This document shows positions 17,951-25,480 of a DNA stretch of 64,000 nt, one piece after another (position 1 is the stretch's first letter; every line of letters begins with the position of its first letter). The notes beneath the pieces are model-generated. The model did not search any database. It was not told the DNA's origin and worked only from the letters and a program-made list of their open reading frames with translations. This stretch comes from Flavobacterium aquicola. Lineage in GTDB: Bacteria > Bacteroidota > Bacteroidia > Flavobacteriales > Flavobacteriaceae. The position numbers were made by a program, and so were the translations under genes. Location: NCBI RefSeq assembly GCF_003385115.1, contig NZ_QUNI01000008.1, positions 124,001 to 188,000 of the forward strand. Reading direction: 5' to 3'.

Positions 17951-18535
17951 ATGTATAAAACATTTACCTTCTATATTTCTTTAATCTTGTTTAATTTATT
18001 TTCAGCATGTGATTTTAGTTGCAAAAAAATCTATTTTAATGAAAATGAAAAATATTGGATAACTCCATACAAAAAAGGCAACATTGAAATATTTCAATCC
18101 AATTTGGATTCACTTAAAAGAGACACGATATTTATTTTAGATAATACCCATTCTTTGCCTACGGGAAATTGCAATCCCTCAGTCTCTAATGTTGATCCTG
18201 AATCTTATATTATACATTATAAATATTCTCATAATGGAAAAATGAGTGATACAGATTATTTAATTCAGCATGTCAAAGAAATTGGATTGAGTTTGCCTGT
18301 AATTAGAATATATGACATAGAGTTTAATGGTAAAACTCTGAAAGATACAACAGTAGTTCTAAAGAATTTTGGGATTCAGCAATGCCATGTTTTTAGCAAT
18401 TTTCAAAATTTCAATAATCTTCCAGATTTCAAAATAAAAAATTTCATTTGGAGCAAAAAACTTGGATTAGTTCAAATAAAACTTCATAATGGCGAAAAAT
18501 ACGAATTAATTGAAAAACAACAATCTAAAAAATAA
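17951..18535 (+). CDS. Putative lipoprotein, unknown function
   Basis: A 194-residue protein with a hydrophobic leader and a lipobox ending NLFSAC, so Cys20 would be lipidated and the protein anchored to a membrane. The remainder has no domain I recognise; it contains several short beta-rich stretches and an even spread of Lys and Asn. It starts 28 bp after the short attC-like site. Strong AT bias matches the neighbouring accessory genes. Confidence 0.6.
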   Translation: MYKTFTFYISLILFNLFSACDFSCKKIYFNENEKYWITPYKKGNIEIFQSNLDSLKRDTIFILDNTHSLPTGNCNPSVSNVDPESYIIHYKYSHNGKMSDTDYLIQHVKEIGLSLPVIRIYDIEFNGKTLKDTTVVLKNFGIQQCHVFSNFQNFNNLPDFKIKNFIWSKKLGLVQIKLHNGEKYELIEKQQSKK

Positions 18536-18603
18536 ATTCTACCACCACCATATGCTTTATATAATACAACTTCAATAAATAAAATAAAAAAAGATAATAC
18601 ATA

Positions 18604-19740
18604 ATGAAAAAAATTACATTCTTGCTTCTTACAGTATTCATTACAAATTTTAATCATGCTCAAAACATAGTACTTGACAGTTTAGTCCAAAAGAATAGTT
18701 TTCCTTTCCAAAATGATAAAAACATATCGTTTCAGGGAAAAGGATGGGATGTTTTGCTAGACGAAATAAAACAATCTAATTCTGTTTTGCTAGGAGAAAC
18801 TCACTTTACAAACGAAATTCCTTATTTCACAAATGCTGTTATAAATGAGGTTAAGTTTGACAACTTTTTCCTTGAGGTCGATCCATATTCAGTAGATATT
18901 ATCGAAACAAAAATTAAATCGCTGTCTGCTGAAAAGCTTAACCTTTTTGTCAAAGAATATAGCACAAACTTTTCTTTTTTGGAATATGAACCGGAATTTA
19001 ATTTGTTTAAGGATTTAGTGAAACGTAATACCAAAATATATGGTGTAGAACAAATCAGCATTTTTGCAGATCAAATGATAATTTCAAATTTAAAAGAAGA
19101 ATCAAAAAATAAAAAAGTGATTGAGATATATAATCAAATGCTTCAAAATTCCAAATCACTTGCTTCAAAAGAAGGTTTAGAAAAATTCTACCTATTGTCC
19201 GAAGACTGCCTTCAGAAAATAGATCTGCTCCTGCAATTAAAACTTTCTGACAATGAGCGAAAACAAATAGAAGCATTAAAGTTAAGCAGAGAAATCTATA
19301 CTAAAAGAAGTCATCTCTTAAGGATTCAGCTGATGAAAAGCATTTTGGTAAACCAAATGCCTGATTGGAAAAACAAAAAGAATCTTTTCAAATTTGGTGC
19401 GGTGCATGTGCCAAAAGGTGAAACGATATTAACAAAAACGGATATATATGATATAGGTAACTTGATTTCTAATATTGAAGAGGCAAATTATAGAAAATCG
19501 CTGCATATAATGCTTGTTGGAAAAGGAGAAGATGACGATGATAACAATAGTTTTAAATCTTTTCTAAATATTGTAAAAGATGACCAATGGTACTGTTTTG
19601 ATTTAAGACCTTTAAAAAAATCTATTTTACAGAACAAGCTAAAAGTAGATGATATATATTTATCGAGAGTTATAAAAGGTTATGATTATCTTATTTATAG
19701 TCCTAAAGTAACTAAAAGCAAAGAAATCTCTATAGAGTAA
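18604..19740 (+). CDS. Exported erythromycin-esterase/ChaN-like fold protein
   Basis: A 378-residue protein with a signal peptide (residues 1-20, ending NHAQ). The segment SNSVLLGETHFTNEIPYF, followed by FFLEVDPYSVD and later IYGVEQ and FKFGAVHVPKGE, matches the His/Glu pattern of the EreA/ChaN/TIKI-like superfamily (GE.H near the start, G..H near the end). Members include erythromycin esterases and heme-binding ChaN proteins. Which activity it has cannot be told. It is the last gene before the duplicated ndh end, which begins 5 bp after its stop codon. Confidence 0.6.
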   Translation: MKKITFLLLTVFITNFNHAQNIVLDSLVQKNSFPFQNDKNISFQGKGWDVLLDEIKQSNSVLLGETHFTNEIPYFTNAVINEVKFDNFFLEVDPYSVDIIETKIKSLSAEKLNLFVKEYSTNFSFLEYEPEFNLFKDLVKRNTKIYGVEQISIFADQMIISNLKEESKNKKVIEIYNQMLQNSKSLASKEGLEKFYLLSEDCLQKIDLLLQLKLSDNERKQIEALKLSREIYTKRSHLLRIQLMKSILVNQMPDWKNKKNLFKFGAVHVPKGETILTKTDIYDIGNLISNIEEANYRKSLHIMLVGKGEDDDDNNSFKSFLNIVKDDQWYCFDLRPLKKSILQNKLKVDDIYLSRVIKGYDYLIYSPKVTKSKEISIE

Positions 19741-19744
19741 TAAA

Positions 19745-19914
19745 GCTTATTTCTCAAAATACCACTCACTGCGAATGATTATCAGGCCTGAGAAAAGAAC
19801 AAAAGGGGAGGCGTAGGTCAATGTAATATTTACAAGCATTTTTAACAATATTGTCATTCCTGACTAAGGAGGACACGAGCGAAAGCGAATTGGCGAAGCA
19901 ATCTCCTCCAGCAG
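19745..19914 (+). repeat. Duplicated 3' remnant of ndh and its downstream spacer
   Basis: GCTTATTTCTCAAA, GATTATCAGGCCTGAGAAAA and GGACACGAGCGAAAGCGAAT line up with 16737-16910 in order and orientation. The reading frame of the ndh part is broken here. The matching continuation (AATCAAAGTAAA onward) is not adjacent but lies at 21230, after the MutS-like gene. Confidence 0.8.
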
Positions 19915-19950
19915 CTCCACTGGTTTAAGTATATTATAAAACATTAATTT

Positions 19951-21216
19951 ATGAGTGATATTCAAGATTTAAATATAAAAAAAGAAATATTACCTATTTT
20001 TGATTATTCTCTAAATTCATTCACTAGAAATAAAATCCTTAATTTATTAGAAACATCTCTTACAAGCGAAAGTCAAATTATTGAACGGCAAGATATTCTT
20101 AAAAGTTTCATTACCAATATAGAGCTATTAAAAAAATATTCATATACTGTTCTATATTTAAATGAAGTTCATTTTTTTCTAAATAATTTTAAAATCGAGC
20201 AGGCTGAAAGGAAATCCCTTTTGTTTTTTAGCTCTAGTACAGACGAGATATTATTGAACAATAAAATCCATCAATTAATATTGTTTTTCTATAGGCTTGA
20301 ATCTATTTGCTTTTTAAGACTTAATTTAAGTGATTTCCCTGAAACATATAGAACCGATTTAAAAAGAATTTTAACTTTTCTTTCTTCTTTCCAGTTAAAT
20401 AAATATGAGAAAATTATTAAAGAGAAGAAGTGGAAAAATAAGGATAGTAAAGAAATAATAGCTATAATTTTAAAACAAAAGTCAGAAAATAGGATCCAAA
20501 CCTTTTGGGAAGATCTTTTTTTGTTCGAAAGCTATTTATCTATTAGTAGGGCTATTATCGATAAAAATTTTGTTTTCCCTGCTTTTGAAAAAAACTGTAT
20601 AACTCTTACTGATTTTTATCATCCACTAATTAAAAACCCGGTAAAATACAGCTTTACATCTTCCACTAATGTTATTGTATTGAATGGACCAAACATGTCA
20701 GGAAAATCAACTTTCTTGAAGTCCGTCAGCCTATGTGTATATTTAGGAAATCTTGGTTTTGGAATTCCAGCATCAACAGCGAAAATTCCATTTTGTACTG
20801 ATTTTTCAATAGGAATTAGTAAGCGTGATGATATTTTAAGTGGTTACAGTCTTTTTATGACAGAAATCATGAGTCTTAAAAATATTCTTTTGAAAGCAGT
20901 CGAAGGAAAAAGATGTTTTGTTGTTTTTGATGAACTTTTCAGCGGAACAAATATTGAAGATGCCTTGGAAATATGCACCACCACAATAAATGGTGTCAGT
21001 TCTTATTCTAATTCATTTTTTTTTATTTCTACACACATTCAAGAACTAAAAAATCTTACTAGTCCTGCTATTTCAACTTATTATTTAGACTGTGAGATAA
21101 TTAATAATACACCTACTTTTACATATAAACTAAAAAAAGGGTGGTCAGAAATTAAGGTTGGAAGAATTTTGTTTGAAAAAGCAGGTTTAAATGAACTATT
21201 AAATTCTAAAATATAA
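19951..21216 (+). CDS. MutS-related ATPase lacking the mismatch-recognition domain
   Basis: A 421-residue protein of the MutS superfamily. The first 240 residues are helical, comparable with the lever/clamp region. The C-terminal ATPase has Walker A LNGPNMSGKSTFLKSV, the SGYSLFMTEI switch region, Walker B FVVFDELFSGTN and the H-loop ISTHIQEL. MutS1 is about 850 residues with an N-terminal FxE domain, absent here, so it is unlikely to start mismatch repair. It sits alone in a 1.3-kb segment that splits the duplicated ndh spacer, with CTCCAC at both edges. It is very AT-rich. Confidence 0.8.
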   Translation: MSDIQDLNIKKEILPIFDYSLNSFTRNKILNLLETSLTSESQIIERQDILKSFITNIELLKKYSYTVLYLNEVHFFLNNFKIEQAERKSLLFFSSSTDEILLNNKIHQLILFFYRLESICFLRLNLSDFPETYRTDLKRILTFLSSFQLNKYEKIIKEKKWKNKDSKEIIAIILKQKSENRIQTFWEDLFLFESYLSISRAIIDKNFVFPAFEKNCITLTDFYHPLIKNPVKYSFTSSTNVIVLNGPNMSGKSTFLKSVSLCVYLGNLGFGIPASTAKIPFCTDFSIGISKRDDILSGYSLFMTEIMSLKNILLKAVEGKRCFVVFDELFSGTNIEDALEICTTTINGVSSYSNSFFFISTHIQELKNLTSPAISTYYLDCEIINNTPTFTYKLKKGWSEIKVGRILFEKAGLNELLNSKI

Positions 21217-21223
21217 CCACTTA

Positions 21224-21343
21224 CTCCACAATCAAAGTAAAAAAAAGAGCCACTTTATCGAATAGTATTACGGAGATTTCTCTTTCGTTAAATGGACAAG
21301 TTTGTAGATCTACATTTTAAAAAAAATTGCCGAGAAACCCTTA
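21224..21343 (+). repeat. Displaced right half of the ndh-downstream repeat
   Basis: CTCCACAATCAAAGTAAAAA through CGAGAAACCCTTA matches 16907-17023. Joined to 19745-19920 it would rebuild a full second copy of the ndh-downstream element. The hexamer CTCCAC at 21224-21229 also ends the left half at 19915-19920. Confidence 0.75.
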
Positions 21344-21410
21344 ATGTAACAAGTTTGTAGTAACTTCAAAATAGTTTTAATTAAGACCATAATTTCTGAT
21401 TAAAAAGCTA

Positions 21411-21418
21411 TATATTTG
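21411..21418 (+). promoter_or_regulatory. -7 promoter box ahead of the cassette-like array
   Basis: TATATTTG matches TAnnTTTG exactly. It lies 88 bp before the first cassette border and 128 bp before the first cassette gene, the place of a common promoter in integrons. The -33 element is weak. Confidence 0.45.
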
Positions 21419-21432
21419 AGAAATACAAAGCA

Positions 21433-21485
21433 AAACAAACCTTCGTATAACATCCTAAATTTGGATGATTTGCTAAGGTTTGTTT
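21433..21485. repeat. Hairpin before the first cassette
   Basis: An 11-bp perfect outer stem (AAACAAACCTT with AAGGTTTGTTT) contains an inner stem ATCC/GGAT. The inner bases TTGGATGATTTG recur inside the 125-bp repeat at about 21992. It may be a degenerate attC-like site or the recombination entry point; a transcription-ending hairpin is the alternative, though no T run is present. Confidence 0.45.
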
Positions 21486-21545
21486 CTTGTATAAAGAAGT
21501 TATATGACAGCTTTGAAAAAAAGCAGAAAAATAAAACCTTAAAAA

Positions 21546-21938
21546 ATGATTAGTTCTAAATTTATAATTGACATTTTAGACTTAATACTTGATGACGAAA
21601 AAGAAGCTAAACTTTTACGCAATCAAATTGGTTTTCTAACTGTAACGGAAATTGAACATACAGGAATCGGATTATTTATAAATTTTGAAAACGAACTCAA
21701 AAAAGAGTGTTTTAAAGTCGATAAGAACCTGACTTTTGACGGAGTTGAAATAAAGAATGAGGAACTTAATATTTTGGCTGACGCGATTCTTCATGTAAAA
21801 GACGGAATAATTTACCAACTTGAAATTTTTAATAAAAATGGCTCAGACTATCCAAAAGATGAAATTGAAACCTATACTTTGACGCAAAATTGGAATGGTT
21901 CAAAAAATAGAACTATATCAAAAAAAGCCGTCATATAA
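21546..21938 (+). CDS. Hypothetical protein of cassette I, 130 aa
   Basis: An acidic 130-residue soluble protein without signal peptide. I recognise no domain; the middle (NILADAILHVKDGIIYQLEI) looks like a beta-hairpin plus helix fold found in small unknown or immunity-like proteins. Its stop codon TAA at 21936-21938 is the first part of the following attC-like repeat. The gene is framed by GTTATATGACAGC (21499-21511) and GCCGTCATATAAC (21927-21939), inverted with one mismatch in 13. Confidence 0.6.
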   Translation: MISSKFIIDILDLILDDEKEAKLLRNQIGFLTVTEIEHTGIGLFINFENELKKECFKVDKNLTFDGVEIKNEELNILADAILHVKDGIIYQLEIFNKNGSDYPKDEIETYTLTQNWNGSKNRTISKKAVI

Positions 21939-22066
21939 CAGCTACTACAACGAATTTGGGCAATTGGCTTAATGGAAAGATAGTTTTGTACTTGGATGAT
22001 TTGGCAAATCCGAAGAATGGGCTTAATTTAGTCCCAAACCCGCTGTAGTGCCAGAACGTTAGTGGC
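21927..22066 (+). repeat. attC-like repeat B between cassettes I and II
   Basis: The conserved core runs from TAACAGCTACTACAACG (21936) to CGCTGTAGTGCCAGAACGTT (ends 22060), 125 bp, and its ends can pair (GAATTTGG with CCAAACCCG). The left flank belongs to cassette I (GTCATATAAC) and the right flank GTTAGTGGC to cassette II. The repeat at 23141-23265 has the same length and roughly 85-90 percent identity by eye. Confidence 0.75.
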
Positions 22067-22121
22067 AAGGCTGACGCAGATGTGCTAACAAAAACTTACT
22101 ACATAAAACTAACAATCAAAA

Positions 22122-22613
22122 ATGACAATAGACTGGAATAATATATTAACCGGAGCAATTGGTTTTGCAATCGGACTAATTCTCAAAACTCTTTTAGACT
22201 TTAATATTGCAATATACATAATTCGCTGGTTTCATTGGCTTCCTGTAAGATGGCTCTTCAGGGCAACACCAAATGTTGTTGCAGGATTATGGGAGCAAGT
22301 CTGGAATTTTGATTCAACTTCAAGTTTTCCCAAAGACATTGATAGGCATAGTAATGTCACTATAAGACAATTGGGTGTTTTCTGTTACGGAGAGTTTCAT
22401 TCTAAGGGGAAAACCTATTGCATATATGCACAGACAAGAGAAAACTTCATTTACGGTAGTTGGTTTGACAAAAACGACAAACTTGGATATTTTGGCACTT
22501 TCGAGTTAAGAGTAATAGATTCTAGCAATATGGAAGGAAAATGGATTGGACATTCTAAGTCTAAACAAGATATTTTAGGAGACACTTGGACTTGGAAAAA
22601 AATAAACAATTAG
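22122..22613 (+). CDS. Membrane-anchored protein of cassette II, 163 aa
   Basis: One N-terminal membrane segment (AIGFAIGLILKTLLDFNIAI) is followed by a cytoplasmic beta-rich domain containing GLWEQVWNF, YCIYAQTRENFIYGSWFD and EGKWIGHSKSK. The GxW pattern and the small size recall lipocalin-like or sensor domains found beside bacterial defence effectors, but I cannot name the family. The gene begins 55 bp after the cassette border and is followed after 14 bp by the GIY-YIG-like gene. Confidence 0.6.
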   Translation: MTIDWNNILTGAIGFAIGLILKTLLDFNIAIYIIRWFHWLPVRWLFRATPNVVAGLWEQVWNFDSTSSFPKDIDRHSNVTIRQLGVFCYGEFHSKGKTYCIYAQTRENFIYGSWFDKNDKLGYFGTFELRVIDSSNMEGKWIGHSKSKQDILGDTWTWKKINN

Positions 22614-22627
22614 AACTAGACCAATTT

Positions 22628-23131
22628 ATGGGCAAGATTACCTTCGACAAAGTAATTATTGAAGCAGACTTTTTAAAATCCGAAACTATGCTTTTTGATA
22701 AAGGTAACATTTCTATAATCAAATATTTTGATTTTGACCACACAACCTTTGACGCAAATAATCAAGACCTACTAAATGGTATTTCTGGACAGTCAATTAT
22801 TTACTGTATTTGGACTGGGATATCTCCAAACAATTTTTCTCCTAAATACATTGGACACGCGGGAAATAAAATATCCAGACAACGAATTAGAGCACATTTG
22901 ACAAAGAAAAACGAAGCTACTGGTGCCCAACTCGACAAGATAAAGGAAGTACTTAAACAAAAGAAATGTATTGGAATTTCGATAATCACAATTGAACCAC
23001 CTTATATGCGAAAAGCTCTTGAAGACTGGCTAATAGACAAACATTCTGAAATACTAGAATGGAATGCAATCGGACGAAGACCCCAAACAAAACAAACACA
23101 TAATAATAACAGTACTTCCATCGAACAATAG
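22628..23131 (+). CDS. GIY-YIG-like nuclease of cassette II
   Basis: A 167-residue protein from the ATG at 22628; an in-frame TTG at 22586 inside the previous gene is a less likely start. The GIY-YIG pattern is recognisable: IIYCIWTG, then PKYIGHAG, an Arg in RQRIRAHL, the metal-binding Glu in ALEDWLID, and a terminal Asn in LEWNAIG. The domain occupies residues 55-150. Such nucleases make breaks in DNA and occur in restriction and defence modules. Pairing with a membrane protein in a mobile unit suggests a defence role, which is inference. Confidence 0.6.
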   Translation: MGKITFDKVIIEADFLKSETMLFDKGNISIIKYFDFDHTTFDANNQDLLNGISGQSIIYCIWTGISPNNFSPKYIGHAGNKISRQRIRAHLTKKNEATGAQLDKIKEVLKQKKCIGISIITIEPPYMRKALEDWLIDKHSEILEWNAIGRRPQTKQTHNNNSTSIEQ

Positions 23132-23135
23132 CCCA

Positions 23136-23272
23136 GCCACTAACAGCTACGACAACGGATTTGGCCAATAGGCTTAATTGAAAGATGGTTATGTATTTGG
23201 AAGATTTGGCAAATCCGAATAATGGGCTTAATTTAACTCCAAACCCGCTGTAGTGCCAGAACGTTGGCAGTA
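23136..23272 (+). repeat. attC-like repeat C between cassettes II and III
   Basis: The core runs from TAACAGCTACGACAACGG (23141) to CGCTGTAGTGCCAGAACGTT (ends 23265), 125 bp. The left flank GCCACTAAC (23136-23144) is the exact complement of GTTAGTGGC at the start of cassette II. The right flank GTTGGCAGTA starts cassette III. Confidence 0.75.
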
Positions 23273-23300
23273 ATTGTACTCCAAAAACACATTTATTCTA

Positions 23301-23891
23301 ATGAGAAAACTTCTTTTAATTTCACTCCTAACATTCCTCATAACAAGCTGTGAGAATAAGAAGTCTGATAATTTTCATCCAGACATAATGAAACCAAATT
23401 GGGATGGAATAAAAACTGAAAAATTAAAATTTAAAATTGGAGATGTTGTTTCAATTTTTATTGACAAACAATATTATATTGGAGTTGTAATGGACTTTAA
23501 CCAAGATGAAGCAGGAATCTGGTACGGTATATGTCTTAGTGATTATAGATGGGTTGTTCCTAATCAGAAAGATATTAGTGTATTGAATTTTTTCGCAAGA
23601 AAAATTCAAAGTGGTTTCGATGGTAATTGCATTGATAGTTATGACCTTACGTATCTTAATGAAAATTCTTCAACCAAAAATATAAGAGTTGTTGATAATC
23701 TTAAAATTGATATTAATAAAATAAGTATTGGAGCAAGTAGTCCAGCCAAAAATTTAAAACAATTAGAAGCCAACTATTTTAATGGAATACAAGTTAGACA
23801 ACAAAAACCAACTGAATGTGATGAAGAAATTATGAATCCGAAAAGAGTAGCTGAAAGATACTTTAAAATAGATAATGTTTTGAAAGAATAA
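23301..23891 (+). CDS. Lipoprotein of cassette III, unknown function
   Basis: A 196-residue protein starting at the ATG at 23301; the leader MRKLLLISLLTFLITSC is a lipoprotein signal with Cys17. The mature part contains FKIGDVVSIFIDKQYYIGVV and AGIWYGICLSDYRW, a beta-barrel segment that reminds me of Imm26-type immunity domains, though I am not sure. The cassette is framed by GTTGGCAGTA (23263) and TACTGCCAAC (23897), exact complements. An upstream in-frame TTG at 23274 would put extra residues before the leader and is rejected. Confidence 0.65.
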   Translation: MRKLLLISLLTFLITSCENKKSDNFHPDIMKPNWDGIKTEKLKFKIGDVVSIFIDKQYYIGVVMDFNQDEAGIWYGICLSDYRWVVPNQKDISVLNFFARKIQSGFDGNCIDSYDLTYLNENSSTKNIRVVDNLKIDINKISIGASSPAKNLKQLEANYFNGIQVRQQKPTECDEEIMNPKRVAERYFKIDNVLKE

Positions 23892-23896
23892 ACAAC

Positions 23897-23927
23897 TACT
23901 GCCAACAGCCACTACAACGGATTTGGC
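23897..23927 (+). repeat. attC-like site D, left half only
   Basis: TACTGCCAAC closes cassette III and is followed by AGCCACTACAACGGATTTGG, the left end of the 125-bp repeat. The right half is missing; the sequence changes to a GC-rich hairpin (GCGAGCG/CGCTCGT) that is common between Flavobacterium genes. This is the end of the array. Confidence 0.65.
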
Positions 23928-24000
23928 CCCCTGCTAGTGCGAGCGTCCCGCTCGTACCCATTTTGAATCTCAAAAAAGTTACATCTACAATTTATCACAA

Positions 24001-24038
24001 AAAAGAAAGTTATTGTAATACAATAGCTTTCTTTTTTT
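24001..24038 (+). terminator. Terminator after the cassette array
   Basis: A stem (AAAGAAAGTTATTG with CAATAGCTTTCTTT, one G-T pair) closed by TAATA and followed by a T run. Confidence 0.8.
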
Positions 24039-24072
24039 GTAATAAAAATAGTGTAGGTTAAATTTTATAATT

Positions 24073-24080
24073 TATATTTG
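24073..24080 (+). promoter_or_regulatory. -7 promoter box for the gene at 24114
   Basis: TATATTTG fits TAnnTTTG exactly, 33 bp before the start codon. Confidence 0.55.
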
Positions 24081-24113
24081 AAGGATTAATTAACTATTTA
24101 AAACCTTCAAACC

Positions 24114-24884
24114 ATGGAATCTACATCAAAATTAAGTCCAGACACTAAAAAAAGAAATTCAGTGAGCGAGACAGGTCACGCCAAGAACGTGGCAAACTTT
24201 CAGAGTCTAATTGCTTTCGTAACCGCATATGGGGCAACATACAACCCGAGCAAAAATGCATTAAAACTGCCACAGCTTACCGCACTTGCTACAGCAGTTC
24301 AGGCAAGTTTAGGAGATGTGGTAACCAAAAATACCGCTTTCAACAATAAAGTCAACGAGAGGGCAGTGGCATTCAAAAATTTAAAAACACTGGCAACCAG
24401 ACTAGTAAACGCATTGCAGATCACCGATGCCTCAAGTCAAAAAGTTGATGATGCAAAAGGATTTAACAAAAAACTGCAAGGAACCAAATCTAAAAAAGCC
24501 GAAACGCCAATCGACCCAAATGCCGAAGTACCAAAAACTATTTCTACAAGTCAGCTGTCCTATGATCAGCAGATACAGCACTTGGCGGGATTAATTTCAG
24601 TACTAAAATCGGAAACAACTTATCTGCCAAACGAAGCCGATTTAAAAGTGGCATCCCTAACCACAAAACAAACCGACCTGACTGCCAAAAACAATGCCGT
24701 TGCAACAGCATATGCAGCGATCAGCAATTCAAGAATCGCCCGTAACGCCATATTATACAAAGAAGAAACAGGATTACTGGACATCGCCGCCGATGTAAAA
24801 AAATACATAAAATCAATCTACGGAGCAGCATCCCCACAGTTCGCTCAAGTAAGCGGACTAAAATTTGTGAAAAGCTTAAAATAA
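24114..24884 (+). CDS. Conserved hypothetical protein, 256 aa, helical
   Basis: A soluble, Ala/Lys/Thr-rich protein without signal peptide, predicted to be almost all alpha-helix. Two similar halves are suggested: residues 40-105 (LPQLTALATAVQASLGDVVT) and 165-225 (LKVASLTTKQTDLTAKNNAV), each with a spaced-helix pattern like a four-helix bundle. It is found in Flavobacterium as a stand-alone gene, as I recall, with no known function. It has its own promoter and a terminator right behind it, and its GC content is higher than that of the cassettes before it. Confidence 0.7.
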   Translation: MESTSKLSPDTKKRNSVSETGHAKNVANFQSLIAFVTAYGATYNPSKNALKLPQLTALATAVQASLGDVVTKNTAFNNKVNERAVAFKNLKTLATRLVNALQITDASSQKVDDAKGFNKKLQGTKSKKAETPIDPNAEVPKTISTSQLSYDQQIQHLAGLISVLKSETTYLPNEADLKVASLTTKQTDLTAKNNAVATAYAAISNSRIARNAILYKEETGLLDIAADVKKYIKSIYGAASPQFAQVSGLKFVKSLK

Positions 24885-24890
24885 AACTAA

Positions 24891-24931
24891 AAAACAGGGC
24901 CGGTATATTCAAATACACTTGTCCTGTTTTT
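24891..24931 (+). terminator. Terminator
   Basis: AAAACAGG (24891-24898) pairs with CCTGTTTT (24923-24930), followed by a short T stretch, 7 bp after the stop codon of the preceding gene. Confidence 0.75.
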
Positions 24932-24935
24932 GATT

Positions 24936-25229
24936 ATAACATTCTGATTTACGGTTATTGCATTCCAATTTATAAATATGGCATTCGCATTTACGGATAT
25001 TGCATTCCAATTTATAAATATAGCATTCTCATTTACGGATATTGCATTCCAATTTATAAATATAACATTCGCATTTACGGATATTGCATTCCAATTTATA
25101 AATATAGCATTCGCATTTACGGATATTGCATTCCAATTTATAAATATAGCATTCGCATTTACGGATATTGCATTCCAACTTATAAATATAACATTCTCAT
25201 TTATGGTTATTGCATTCCAATTTATAAAT
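24936..25229. repeat. 21-bp tandem repeat, 14 units (42-bp higher-order unit)
   Basis: Fourteen 21-bp units, exactly 294 bp, alternate between two forms: ATTGCATTCCAATTTATAAAT and a form close to ATAGCATTCGCATTTACGGAT. The common pattern is GCATTC-nn-ATTTA. Because 21 is a multiple of three, reading frames stay open on both strands, but there is no promoter or start site to support a gene. Confidence 0.9.
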
Positions 25230-25242
25230 TCAATACCCAATA

Positions 25243-25346
25243 TTGTCATTCCGACGCAGGAGGAATCTCCGCAAGCTGCTCTACAATAAAACTCCTTGAA
25301 TGTTACGGAATAGCAAGTGAAGATTCCTCCTACGCCGGAATGACAA
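25243..25346. repeat. Long hairpin element of the TTGTCATTCCGAC class
   Basis: Arms of 28 bp beginning TTGTCATTCCG (25243-25270, 25319-25346) pair with few mismatches around a 48-bp loop. It is the same class as 16846-16981. The following stretch to 25480 shows no gene; it contains GAATCTCAAAAAAGTTA, also present at 23965. Confidence 0.75.
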
Positions 25347-25480
25347 GTTTGCGGATTGTTGGGGTATTTAAAAAATGTGATTGGTAGGAATGAAGCAGTT
25401 TTCCCGCTAGCCCGATCGTCACTCTAGTACACGAAAGAATCTCAAAAAAGTTATGTTCGTACAACTTTCAATGAAACTTT

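Noticed and set aside
24936..25229. Possible CRISPR array or two overlapping repeat-protein genes
   Set aside because: The units are head-to-tail without spacers, so it is not a CRISPR array. The open frames on both strands follow from the 21-bp period, and neither has a promoter, a good start region or an end outside neighbouring hairpins.
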